The notes under the pieces were generated by a model. It saw only the letters and a list, made by a program, of their open reading frames with translations. It did not search any database and had not been told where the DNA came from. Positions 50,470 through 61,422 of a DNA stretch of 64,000 nt are shown here, in pieces. Numbering within the stretch: position 1 is the first letter of the stretch; every line of letters starts with the position of its first letter. Origin of the DNA: Magicicada septendecula. Its lineage: Eukaryota; Arthropoda; Insecta; Hemiptera; Cicadidae. Both the position numbers and the translations under genes were made by a program. The stretch spans positions 435,655,080-435,719,079 of the forward strand of contig CM068373.1 in assembly GCA_034769895.1 (NCBI GenBank), in the 5' to 3' direction.

Positions 50470-52419
50470 TACTCCACCGCTTAAGTTTCACGTTACGGGT
50501 GTTTTGTGAGTCTAACGCACAATTGGGGACTTGGAGTATGTTTGGTGTCAGTGTGTGGAGTTATTTATTATTACTATTATTTATTATTAGTACACGGTTT
50601 GTTTTCTCTATCTCTCTTTAAATGATCTTGTTCATTTAAATGTTCTCCTTCGTGAAATTCCCTTTATCTCACTTCTTAACACGCTAACCTATATTTTAAG
50701 TCTTAATACTAATTTCCCTAATTATCCGTAACTCACAATATCGTGGCCCGATTGACATCGGCTTACTCTAACTACACCAGTTAGCTTTCAGCACTCATTA
50801 ATGATCTTTTGGCACCTTTCTGCCCCATCATTACCCTTTTCAGTCGGCGCCGTTGTGACTTGTTACGTTACATGTATATAATTATTTCTTAATTATATAT
50901 CATAGACTTACCTCTAATATAATCTTAAAAGGATCCCATACTCCACTTTAGATCATTGCTAATCCTAACATCTTATACTACAGAGAGAAGCGGAATCTCA
51001 TGAAGATAATTCTCATTATCTCTTTAACAATACTTAAACAAACTTTGCGGAAGGGGAGACACTTTACACAATGCAATGTAATACACAGGGGTGGTTTACT
51101 TCGGTACCAGTTCAGAACAATAGGGAGGGTGGCTGCTTACTACAATTCTCAACATGCTTTATTTCCTCGAACTGGCCACGACCGGGGTGTTTACACTATG
51201 TAACTATACTTGTATTATTATTTTCCTTTCTCTTACTTACTGCTACACTTCACACAAATTTGTTTAACTTAAGATTTATTCAGCCTTATTATTTAAGCAA
51301 TTATTATTCACTTATTATTACTTTCTTTATTTATTTATTATTTACTTAGGGGAGATTTAAGAAACTTACCTAGAACTATTTCCTATTTAATTACCATATT
51401 TATTTAGCACACTTTATTTATTATTATAAATTTATTATTTATAATAATTTCACTACATTATTTAATTGTCGTCACGGTGAAAATACTTGATCTACTATAC
51501 TATACACTATTACATAGATAAGATAAATTCTTGGGTAAATCATTTGCATAATTCAGAAAAGAACAATTTCTCTTCTAGGGGAGAGACAGAAATTCCACAC
51601 ACACATATTTCAAAGTTAAATAGCCGATCAGCTGTTTGCTGGAATGTAGGCCACCCTCTTTATTTGGTAAATAAAGGTAGGGTAAGTGTGTCAGTGAGAA
51701 TGCTGGGTTTACGCTCACGTATTATTCTCTACACAATGCTACCGATTACTTCCTTGACAGGTCAAAACTGGAGAAGCCAGCTCGGACGCATAGGGTGAAT
51801 CTCATTCAACAACGCACGCCTTCAACTTACATGTGTATTACGGTTATAACAGTTTGACTTTATTAATTCTTGTACTTTCCCCAATTAAATTAATTATTTA
51901 TTTTGGTAACAATTTCAAGTTACGAAATTCTTTCCACGTAATTAACCGGTTCTACTTTACACAGGAGCATTATAATTATTTCTTTTTTTTTTTCTTTTAC
52001 CGTGACGACAGACATACACTAACATATACTATGCAGGCTTATTCAAGAAACAACAGGTCTTGGATTGTCATAATATAAACCTGTTAAAGACTGAGCAGTT
52101 GACCAAGCATTACAATTCATGTACCTACTTGCATTTAGCTTCATACAATGATATTTCAATTTATACTGACTATCATTTGCGTATCTTAAAACAAATTCAT
52201 TTTTTTTTTTAAATTAAAGTTACATCAATTACATTCCCTGAGTGCATAGATCAATAACTGAATGCCGTGAGTTATCTAATTTACTAATAAATTAAGCAGA
52301 GTGGCGCAATTTTGTGACACTCTGTACACAATTACTCTTACAAGACAGCAACAACACAGTACACAATTAATTATTATTTACAGCTAATCAAAGCACAGCA
52401 AAGCAGAGTGGCGCAATTT
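50470..52419. other. Non-coding internal region of family-2 LARD
   Basis: No reading frame with protein-like content. It has a purine tract at the left edge and, at the right edge, two copies of agcagagtggcgca (52295-52308 and 52402-52415). Confidence 0.75.
52402..52415 (-). promoter_or_regulatory. Primer-site candidate matching the 5' end of initiator tRNA-Met
   Basis: The plus strand reads agcagagtggcgca, the first 14 bases of animal initiator tRNA-Met, four bases (attt) from the 5' LTR. On the minus strand it is the complement, in the right place and polarity for priming. There is no TGG start, so priming by a tRNA 3' CCA end is unlikely; priming by a 5' tRNA fragment, as copia does with a half-tRNA, would fit. 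A second copy lies at 52295-52308. Confidence 0.55.
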
Positions 52420-53956
52420 TGTAACGTTCTGCCACGTTACAAATCCAGGGAACCCATCTTAACTGACATCTGCCAATTACATGGGCTGCCTACGTTGTAA
52501 CGAAGTATTAATAAAGTCAAATTAATTGAACAAATTACTTAATATAACTATAAGGAAACAAGGGAAGGTATTTTACTGATTTATGCACTCATTTTCATGT
52601 GTAACGAGACGACTTCTCTTTATTAACAACAGTTACTAAAAGATCCCATGACATCATTAATTAAACTAAAATATTTAAATGCTTTTCATAAAACTTTGGG
52701 ATCAAACTGATTATGTATTCTTATACCTCGGATCCGGGTTTACTTTAAGTATATTTATAGTAAAGACTTCTAATTATTTTCAGTTCATCTAGACGCTTGC
52801 AAGACTTCTTTTACCATTTGAAGAATGGTATTATTACTTGAAGTGAGAATAAATTACATTTACATTTAAGGCGTTACAACGTATGATAATTGAATCTTAC
52901 AGAAACTCTTAGATTGTCTCATTTTAATTTTAAATAAAATTAATCGTCTTTGAAAAGTCTCTTTTTAATGTGAGTTGTGTATCAAATATGATTAACTCTC
53001 GATAGCCAAGCTATCGAGTCACCTTTACAATTGGTCGTAGTAACCTCGTCCTGGGGTGTCTGTCTTGGGAATTCTTGGAGTCGGCGTCATCATCTGGGTC
53101 GTGTCTTCGGCAAGAATTAGGTCGGATGTTCACTGCGGAGATTGAAGTTTCTTTGGTGAAAGTAGGTGTAGATTCACGGAGGTCCTCGTCAGCGTCTTAT
53201 GCATCGTATACGTGTATTTATGAAGTTTATGCAGATCACATCTTCAGGAGTGATGTTGTAATTGGATTTACCTCTTGAGGGGAGACGTCATCTTGCTTAC
53301 CACTAGTTAAGTTTTTGTTTTACTTATTACATTTTCTTCTTAACACATCTTTATATTATTCATACATTATACAATGCTCTCCACGTTTAGCAGTGGTAGC
53401 TAATATTCTAAAGTTAAATAAAAAAACAAATACATTTTGGTGGAGCTCTCGCTCTTACGTCTGTACGGTGTGACGGCAACATAGCGACTATTTTTTGATT
53501 GAACTGGCACATAACAACGGAGAGGGGCAAGTACTCGTCAACAATATAGTTCCTATTTTTATTTAAGTTAACATTCTTATTACCAAAAACCATACATTAA
53601 TTATACATATATAATTTAAGTGAATTATTTTAACTACTATTCGTGCCTTCAAATTTCTAATTACAAACATTATGATTTTTATATCTTCCTAAGTTACAGA
53701 CGACTCGATAAACACGTTGAGTCCGGAATTAACAGGTCACCGCATGATGACTAGCAAAGGGTTAATTATGATAATAATAACTTTTTACAATTCGACTTTT
53801 TATTAGTGCTTCTGTTGATTTTCATTCACTTCTCATTCTCATTCTGATTTAGTACAGGGGCTTTAGGTTTAATAGTGAGATTTAATAAAACTTAATCGCT
53901 TGATGCAAATTTAATTTTTATTTATTTAAGATTACAGTTAGAATTAAATCGTCACA
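52420..53956 (-). repeat. LTR of family-2 LARD (minus-strand 5' LTR)
   Basis: 1537 bp, ending gtcaca just before the ATCT duplication. It differs from the other LTR by a handful of substitutions and small indels. Confidence 0.88.
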
Positions 53957-53960
53957 ATCT

Positions 53961-54449
53961 CTTTTGTTTCAATTCCCATTTCGTACCTACCATGGAATCG
54001 TACCAAAGTGTTACATAGAATGGTTCATATTCATGAAAATTATTATTTAGAAAATTATTAAATAAAATGGTCTTATCCCTTTTGCCCCATTACAAACCGT
54101 TCTTACTAACCCACTGCTCTCAAGATTAGTTATAAACAAGTCAGTTAATCACACAGTAGGCATACTGCTTTTAACTGTATAATTAACAAACTATTAATGT
54201 AGAAAGTGTGTTAATAAGTTTACACTACAGTAGACAGTAGATAATTAATTACACTTGATTTATTTAAGTTGTTATCTTACTGTAATATTAAAGTTCATAT
54301 CACCTCGTTATAACTAATAATCTTTAATGCAACAATATATGATTGAAATTCATTTGAAACGTGGCTTTTCGTAGATAAGATCATTTATCCTTTCATATAC
54401 CTTGCAGGTATATACTATGACAATTTGAAAAGTTCACGACCTAATAATA
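53961..54449. other. Intron, nothing recognised
   Basis: AT-rich sequence between the LARD and the mariner relic; no coding sense or repeat structure noticed. Confidence 0.5.
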
Positions 54450-54960
54450 AAAGACTTAACCAGTATTTTTTCGTTTTGGAATCATTTTTTCATATTTCAG
54501 CATAGTCTCCATGTAGTTGAACACATTTGGTTTAGTGATGCTCCAGTGCTTTTATCCCATTCAGAAGTTTGATTGTTCTAGGTCCTCTGATAACCGTTTA
54601 CTGCCACTTTCAGTCATCTCCAGAAAAATCCCTCCCTCCCCAGGGAATTTATGAGTTTTGGGAATAATTAAAATTAAATGGAGCTAAATCAGGCGAGTAA
54701 GTGTGATGTTGCAGCAGATTGTATTTCAGCTCAGTGATTTTTTGCCTTAAAAACAATGCTTGTCTGAGGTCTTCCATATCCTACTACAAAATTATCTATT
54801 TATATACTAAACCTGGCCCTTTTTTACAAGTATTTTCGTTTATTTGGTCTAAAAGGTTAGAATATGACTCTTTATTTTTTGGCACATCCATGATAATCTC
54901 TTAACAACATTCTCTTAGCCACTCAGAAAATCAAGTCATACCTTTCCAACAGACAAAATT
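54450..54960 (-). pseudogene. mariner transposase relic (C-terminal part)
   Basis: On the minus strand the segment around 54700 reads LLQHHTYSPDLAPFNF, the YSPDLAP motif with the second catalytic Asp of mariner transposases, and further on KALEHH...KCVQLHGDY, like the mariner C terminus. Several frameshifts and stops separate them (for example between LEHH and KCVQL). No terminal inverted repeats were seen. An old, dead copy. Confidence 0.7.
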
Positions 54961-55859
54961 GACTTTCTTTTTTTTTGTTACATCACTAATTAACAATACT
55001 GCAGACCAACATGTTGCTTTACAGCTATTCATGAGGCAAATGTGGTGTCACCTGATGTCTCTGACTCGGTTCTCAGACTATTAGTATCTTCTTCTTCTTT
55101 GACTCTTCCTGAACCACCTTCTTTATCTGTGAGAGATTACAGCGTCCCACAAGCAAACGGTCAATGTGGGTACTAGTCTCTGCCTTCCTCTGCAGTACTT
55201 CCCACTCACTGGATGCCCATCAGCAAAGTCATTACTGGGTCTCAACCAGTAGTGACTCACCACACTGTCTCATCTTCACAAACCTCTCCATTCACCCATT
55301 GTTTCCAGAACCTGTTACCTGTTCATTTTTGTTTTCTAATTACTTTGTCTATCCAGTATATTTTTAATATTTTCCTACAGCAGCAGATTTCAAATGCTGT
55401 GGTTGTGTCTTTCATTTTTTCGTATTGTCTAGGTTTCACATGCAGCTTCTATAATAGCATGCTGCAAACATATAATTTGAGGAATTTCTTCGTAATTTGA
55501 ATGCAGTATTTGAGTAGCAAATTTGTTTCTCCGTTTGGCCTGTGTTCTGACACTGATTCCTGTCAGTTATCTCTACCAGTTTTAATATTTACCTATTTTT
55601 GTTCCTGATTCTTCTCTTCCCCCAAATAATTTTTTAAAATATTCAATAGTGTTCTCAATTTACCTTGTTTTCTGTGAGTAGAAACCTTACCATCAGTAAC
55701 TCTTAACATCAATAACTCTTAATTCTTATACTCTTTCCATGAAATGTTATGATGGTCTTGAACATCTTTATGGTTTCCTTTACAGCCTCTTATAAAGCAT
55801 TCTCGTATAATGGTAATGAATTTGTTTAAAAGTAAATTTTAATTCCTTGTTATTTGTAG
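54961..55859. other. Intron with a possible LINE RT remnant
   Basis: The minus strand near 55330-55420 reads RKILKIYWIDKVIRK, resembling the RRxLRISWxDRV segment near the end of LINE reverse transcriptases; the rest is too decayed to follow. The polypyrimidine tract and acceptor ttatttgtag at 55850-55859 belong to the next host exon. Confidence 0.4.
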
Positions 55860-55919
55860 GATGTTTTAATGGTCAGTATAAAGAAAGAAGCAGATCCAGA
55901 AGAGGCTGAGACTGAACAG
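55860..55919 (+). CDS. Host gene, second coding exon
   Basis: 60 nt between tatttgtag and cag|gtaatg. Phase 0 on both sides, it encodes DVLMVSIKKEADPEEAETEQ. The IKKEADPEEAE composition is like the acidic N-terminal region of insect zinc-finger proteins with repeated IKxExDP motifs. It joins in frame to the exons at 47025-47086 and 56273-56365. No domain is recognised. Confidence 0.65.
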
Positions 55920-56272
55920 GTAATGTGCATAACCATTATTTAGCCCATAGCTAGTGTGTTAGGTTGTTCCGTGTCATGTACCACTAGAGATTTGGAGCAC
56001 ATTCGTTTGTAGATATGTAATTAAAAATCAACAGTATACACAAACTGTATCATAGTGTTGTATACATATAAACTACATGAGATTAAGTAAGTAAAATCGC
56101 ACACTTGTGCGAGCATGCGCGTGCACACACCATGTAGGTACAGAGTGTGGATATTTATTGCAAAAATTGATAGGTGATTCTATATATTTCATATTTAGTA
56201 TTGATCACGTGTTTATATACTCTATAAATCACTGAGAAGACTAAGTAAATTTTATAATTGTTCAATTTTCAG

Positions 56273-56365
56273 GATATATTACCAGTTATAAATTCTGTCC
56301 TAAAAGGAGAACTGCATCTAAAAGAAAAAATCATCAAAGAAGAGAAAGAAAAGTTTGTTGATCAG
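56273..56365 (+). CDS. Host gene, third coding exon
   Basis: 93 nt between ttttcag and cag|gtatag. Phase 0 on both sides, it encodes a 31-residue segment starting DILPVINSVLKGEL and ending KEEKEKFVDQ, strongly charged and probably helical. It begins with Asp and ends with Gln like the preceding exon, suggesting exon duplication within the gene. The downstream exon is not securely identified; a 21-nt candidate at 62414-62434 lies in a repeat. Confidence 0.65.
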
Positions 56366-57945
56366 GTATAGTACATAGTTATACATTAGTTTATAATGTA
56401 TAAACAAATGTACAGTTATACAAGCATTTATTGTTATAATGAACAGCATTGTTGTTATTTGTAAACTTATCTGTTAAAACTGTTGGAGACCGTTTGGTGT
56501 CCCATGGAAGTCATTTTTATGTGCACTTTCAGTCCATACGATTTAGCCATAACATGTACCAGTACCACATGGCAGGAAATTTGAATTTTATGACGTCAGG
56601 GGTGTGAGTACGACGTGACCATGGTGGGGGTAGAATGTGACTGAAGTAGAGATATCACGTGGCCATGGTGGGAGTACCATGTGATAGGCACCATGTGGGG
56701 GTACCACAGCACTGGTGCGAAGTGTAGTGATTGGTTGGCCATGTTTAATTATGTCACGTCATCATGTAGCAGGATCGGTTGTGATTGGTGTGTTGAATGG
56801 CAGTAGTCGGTGTGGCCAACATGTGATAATTGAGAAGAAAATTCCCTCTGAAAGGGAAATAGGTTAAAGAAGGATGTGTGAGATAAAATATAGCGTTGCC
56901 ACTACCAGCAGTGTGTCTACGTCATGGCGGGAAGGGATTTATGTTCCCTTAACAAGTGTACCCAGCGTGTCCGTGGCCATCTTGTCCCTCTTCTTGTCTT
57001 GATTTAATAGGGCGATGTCGTGTGAGGCATAAAATTGTGTAACTTAATGTATACTTGTGTATGAAAGAAAATAAAGTGGCCAGTTCCTGGTTTCTTCTTC
57101 TTGTCTTGTTTTTTATATGTTCATAAATAATTTATCGTTCATGCACGTGTGTGTGTGTGTGTGTGTGTGCGCGCGCTCGCGTGTGTGTTAAGTAAAACAC
57201 TGTGTCTTGACTGCTCTTCATGTCTTTGTTGTCGCAGGTTTTTTTCTGTGTTCAAAAGTAAGGTTAACCACGCAAATGATTAATGAGTGTTGAGGAAAAA
57301 GAAATGTGTATATGGGCGCATTGTCTGTCTGTTTTGAGATAAAATGGGTGGGTCGGATAGCCTTTGCATAAAAGCACCTTGATGTGTATGTGTGCACATA
57401 GATTTTGTGTATTGTTGTAACCTAATGAAAACAATCATTCTCCTTGCTCACAGTGGGAAACAGTATGTGAAATAAAACACGACATCAATCATGTGTATAA
57501 GTATAATTACACCATCAAAAATGGTACAATAAATATACACAGATACGCATTACATAATGCAATAAAAACACACACACATGCATAAAGTACCTATAGAATT
57601 GTCAGATGGTTTTAACATCAACAGTGAATCCGTAACAGACGTCAATGTACAGAATTATAGAGTTACAAATGAAACCGCTGTAGAATGAATAAATAGAAAA
57701 TCACTAGGGCTTACCTTATAGAAAAACAAATGTAAAACTTCATGTTCACATGATATTGAACGATGTAGTAATTGTGGAACCGAGCTAAGAAATACTGTCC
57801 GCTCTGCTCCATTTCTCGAATACAAATGACCATATAGCAAATCACTTCCTCCTCCACTGCACTGTAGCAAGTGCACAACAAGTTAGGTAAGTTCCAAACG
57901 ATCTGTTGAAAAATCAACGTATTTTTAGAAACAAGGTAGATCGAG
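56366..57945. other. Intron: degenerate GTGG/CATG-rich stretch and microsatellite
   Basis: 56580-56720 contains irregular repeats of ccatggtgggggta/gtaccatgtg. A (GT)n run passing into GC-rich alternation lies at about 57147-57188. No gene or RNA gene seen. Confidence 0.5.
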
Positions 57946-58375
57946 ATGCAAAATTAAAGTTTTACAAAGTTATGGGAGTCCCTGTACTATGTAAAGGGGC
58001 ACACACTATGGGTGTGAATTATGGGCAACAACGAAAAACAAGACGGTAAAATACAGACCTTGGAAATGGCATTCTCAAGAGGAGTTTAAAAGTGTTCTAA
58101 ACTTGACCTTATAAGAAATAAGGCCATATGAAAGAATGACAGATTCCAGACTGACCAAACAAGTCTGGAAATTCAAACCTATAGGACACAGGTGTGTGGG
58201 TAGACCCAGGAAGAGATGGCTGGAGGATTTTCTAGATGGAACAGGCAGCACCTTGCCTATGCCATGTTGTGAAGATGATGGTGTATCGAGAATGTCAGTA
58301 AATCAGTGCCTTTTCTATGCTAACAGTTTATCTTATATTTTAACACGTCCCTGTTATGAGTTGTTTCCAAGTTAA
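57946..58375 (+). pseudogene. LINE reverse-transcriptase C-terminal relic
   Basis: The final frame (58136-58375) contains GHRCVGRPRKRWLEDF, the GRRxxGRPRKRW tail found at the end of many arthropod LINE RT proteins, and upstream YGCELWATTKNKTVKY corresponds to the YGSETWxLTK thumb motif. Frameshifts separate the parts. Old and dead; clade not assigned. Confidence 0.7.
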
Positions 58376-58969
58376 GGCATTATAACTCGCACATGTTGTT
58401 AGTTGTTTCTTTTTTACCTTTAGCACTATTGTACTTATCCGTGCTTTCTCCTTACTTCACAACATTACATAACCATAGTGGCAACAACAGTGCAGAATGG
58501 CCCACATGTTTACCGTGAGTCAGCTGACAGGCAACTCGCTTATTTTATTGTGTTGATAGCATTTCTATGCAGAACCTTGTTGTGACTAGCTTCGAATGTT
58601 TGTTTTTTTTTTATCGAGTTTACAGCATGTGTGCATACCATCATCCATGCTTAAGGTCCAAATGTACCTTACACATTTAGGCCTATAAATACCTTATAAA
58701 TGTAGTACCATCATGCTTGCTATGACAGCCAAATGTACACATAGCTTTGTTAATGAACATCCTTTGTTCTCATATTATGTCCTTCACTCTCATTGATTAT
58801 ATAATTTACATTAAATAAATTGACTCCATAATTCTGCAGCTGCCCTATAGAAGTCCCATTACAGCAAGTAGATTCACAATTGTTAACTCCATACTTCTTC
58901 ATAGCTCTGTTCAGACTTAGACATCTGACCAAAATTTCTCTACCGTACATAGAGAAATTTATTGAATAT
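58376..58969. other. Intron, nothing recognised
   Basis: No coding sense; a small open frame at 58750-58950 on the minus strand has no motif. Confidence 0.45.
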
Positions 58970-59290
58970 TTTTAATTTGTTTACCTCAAGATGTATTTTC
59001 CTGTATTTGGAACATGTTTTCGGGAATCCTATTGTTCCCATCCTCAGCCTTCCTAATTTTGTATCTTGTGGAGTATTTGTGTTTTGGTTGGTTGTTGTTA
59101 TCTTTTCCTGTTGGTTTTTGGTATTTTATACTGGTATTATTGTATGTGATTGTTGTGTATATAATATTAAGTTTTTGAGTATGTTCGATGTTGAGTGCTT
59201 TGAAAATTGTGTCATGTTTTGTATTGATTTGTGCATTAGTTTGTTTAGTTTTGTGTTTGTATATTTATAAATAGGCTATAACATCTTGAG
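58970..59290 (-). mobile_element. Penelope-like element, 3' end fragment A
   Basis: Homologous to the 3' ends of fragments B and C (cctcaagatgt..., then the hammerhead-like core and the end of the nuclease region), but diverged and short. Confidence 0.6.
59016..59047 (-). ncRNA. Hammerhead-like motif A
   Basis: Minus strand CTGAGGA (59047-59041), stem GGGAAC/GATTCCC, then GAAAAC (59021-59016). A diverged copy of motif B. Confidence 0.4.
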
Positions 59291-59379
59291 GTATAGAAAT
59301 TATAAATATTAAATAAATTATTCAAACACTTTTTGCTACAGTCCGTTTCTTGATGTATATATTATATTTAATTTTTATA

Positions 59380-59885
59380 TTGAATTTACCTCAAGATGTT
59401 TCTTTCCTTATTAGGTACATGTTTCGGGTACCATTTTGTACTCATCCTCAGCCTTCCTGATTTTGTGTCTGGTGAAGTACATATGTGTTGGTTGGTTTTT
59501 ATTGTGGCTTCCCGTTGGCTTCTGGTACTTTAAATTGGTTTTATTGTGTGTGATTTTGGTGTATGTATTAGTATTTTGTGTAATTTCAATGTTGAGTGCT
59601 TTGAAAATTGTGTCATGTTTTGTATTGATTTGTATTTGTTCAGCTATCAGTTTGTTTTGTGTTTTATGTTTGTATATTTGTAAATTTTCCCAAATGTTCA
59701 TTATGGTGCCTTTGTGTGGTATGTGTTTTATTAGTTTCATGTTGGTTATGTTTAGGAATTCATGTCCAGTGTTTATTGCATGTGTGGCCAAATTAGATTT
59801 GTATATTTCTGGTTTTTTGTATGCGTTTAGATGTTCAAAATAACGTTTTTTCAGTTTTTTTGTTTGTCCTATGTAACATTTATTG
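59380..59885 (-). pseudogene. Penelope-like element, 3' end fragment B (GIY-YIG nuclease C-terminal part)
   Basis: Frame 59411-59791 reads ATHAINTGHEFLNITNM...GTIMNIWENL and ends KAEDEYKMVPETCT; upstream, to about 59885, CYIGQTKK and KKRYFEHLNAYKK are visible with small frame breaks. This is the GIY-YIG endonuclease domain that Penelope-like elements carry after their RT. It is 5'-truncated within the nuclease. The last codons overlap hammerhead-like motif B. Confidence 0.75.
59423..59453 (-). ncRNA. Hammerhead-like motif B
   Basis: Minus strand CTGAGGA (59453-59447), a stem around GTAC...GTAC, then GAAAC (59427-59423). It lies inside the end of the nuclease frame (residues EDEYKMVPET). Confidence 0.55.
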
Positions 59886-60206
59886 ATATTATGATATTAA
59901 AAATTATATCATTCACCGTCTGTGATTCAATACTACAAAATAACTGTCTGAGGTACACATACCACCTCATAGTTTTACTCTATTGCTTGTAACCTAACAA
60001 ATGTCTTTTACTTATTAACTATGTTTGACATTTGTACATTTTAACTCAATTAATTATTATTTACATGTTTGTCTGTCACTTGATCTTCCCTTCTGGATAT
60101 TATTGTCTTTGTAAGTCATGGTTCGTCATTGTCATAGTTAATATTTAGAATACTTTTCTTATATGCTTATGTCTTATCATTAGTTACACTCAATTATTAT
60201 TTCATG

Positions 60207-60246
<40 letters not shown>

Positions 60247-60254
60247 ATATTTAT
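59886..60254. other. AT-rich spacer with TA microsatellite
   Basis: (TA)n at about 60211-60242; no coding sense. Confidence 0.6.
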
Positions 60255-61422
60255 AATCACTTTACTTCAAGATATTTTCTCCTTATTTGGAACATGTTCT
60301 GGGTACCATCTTGTACCCATCCTCAGGCTTCCGGATTTTGTGTCTGGTGAAGTACATATGTGTTGTTTGGTTATTATTGTGGCTTCCTGTTGGCTTCTGG
60401 TACTTTAAATTGGTTTTATTGTGTGTGATTGTGGTGTATGTGTTTCTGTATTTTCTATGTTGAGTGCTTTGAAAATTGTGTCATGTTTTGTATTGATTTG
60501 TATTTGTTCAGGTATTAGTTTGTTTTGTGTTTTATGTTTGTATATTAGTAAATTTTCCCAAATGTTCATTATGGTGCCTTTGTGTGGTATGTGTTTTATT
60601 AGTGTCATGTTGGTTATGTGTGGGAATTCATATCCAGTGTTTATTGCATGTGTGGCTAAATTAGACTTGTATATTTCTGTTTTTTTTTGTATGCATTTAG
60701 GTGTTCAAAATAACGTTTTTTCAGTTGTTTTTTTGTTTGTCCTGTGTAACATTTATTGCAATCTTGGCACTCAATTTTGTATATACCATTGGTTGTTGTA
60801 TTATCTTTGTTGTGTGGATTATTTAGTTTTTGTAGATTATTTTTGTTAGTTTTGTATGCTATTTTAATGTCTGTGTTCTTAAACAGTTTTGTTAGCTTTG
60901 TCATTTTATTATTTATGTATGTGAATGTGGCCCATGTTTTATTGTTGTTATTATTTTTGTTTTGTTCAATTTGATTAATTCTTAATTGTTCAGTTTTTAT
61001 GTTATATTTGATTTTATTTTCTATTTTGTTTACAGTGTTTTTATTATATCCATTTTCACAAGCAATTTGGTATATTATATTTCTTTCTTTGTCTGTATCT
61101 TGTTTGTTTAGGGGTATTTTGTACATTCTGTTGAATAGTGAATAGAATGCTGCCATTTTATGTTGTGGTGGGTGGTCAGAATGGTTAGGTATGATGATGT
61201 TAGTGGAAGTTGGTTTTCTGTATATTGCATATTGTAGGTGGTTATTGTATCTTCTGATGGTTATGTCAAAATAGTTGATTTTGTTATGATTTTCTTTTTC
61301 TTCTGTGAATTGTATTTTTGGATGTATGTTATTGATTTGTTTTAATATGTTATCTGCATTTGTATTTTTATTACTTGATAGGCCTATATTATATAGTGTA
61401 ATGGTACAGAATTGGGTGTTAA
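60255..61422 (-). pseudogene. Penelope-like element C: RT thumb, linker and GIY-YIG nuclease
   Basis: From upstream to downstream on the minus strand: the RT C-terminal segment (YFDITIRRYNNHLQYAIYRKPTSTN region near 61230-61310, then PQHKMAAFYSLFNRMYKI), a basic linker, and the nuclease with GIYKIECQDCNKCYTGQTKKQ in pieces: GIY at about 60780 and YTG as the YIG variant, then KKRYFEH. The rest (GHEYP...TLIKHIPHKGTIMNIWENL) is at 60405-60650 in another frame. The upstream RT core is at 62492-62928, separated by the left arm of the inverted repeat. Broken by a few frameshifts. PLEs insert by target-primed reverse transcription and often form tandem or inverted partial copies. Confidence 0.8.
60296..60326 (-). 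ncRNA. Hammerhead-like motif C (degenerate)
   Basis: Minus strand CTGAGGA (60326-60320) and a strong stem GGGTAC/GTACCC (60301-60318), but the GAAA part is altered (AGAAC). Probably inactive. Confidence 0.4.

Larger units (their letters stand above)
48937..53956 (-). mobile_element. Non-coding LTR element (LARD-like), family 2, complete ends
   Basis: 5020 bp with 1.53-kb LTRs at 48937-50469 and 52420-53956 and a perfect target duplication ATCT (48933-48936, 53957-53960). The internal 1.95 kb has no coding capacity. A purine tract (AAGCGGTGGAGTA on the minus strand) abuts the left LTR and a primer-site candidate abuts the right LTR, so the element runs on the minus strand. It looks structurally whole for a non-autonomous element. 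LTRs differ at only a few positions, so it is young. Its enzyme source is not in the window. Fossil. Confidence 0.88.

Noticed and set aside
52402-52415. 5' end of a tRNA-iMet gene or tRNA-derived SINE
   Set aside because: Only 14 bases match, no B box follows and it abuts an LTR.
58962-60974. Plus-strand hydrophobic frames (many Phe/Val/Cys)
   Set aside because: They are antisense to the Penelope-like nuclease and RT; the hydrophobicity comes from reading the complement of Lys/Asn/Thr-rich codons.
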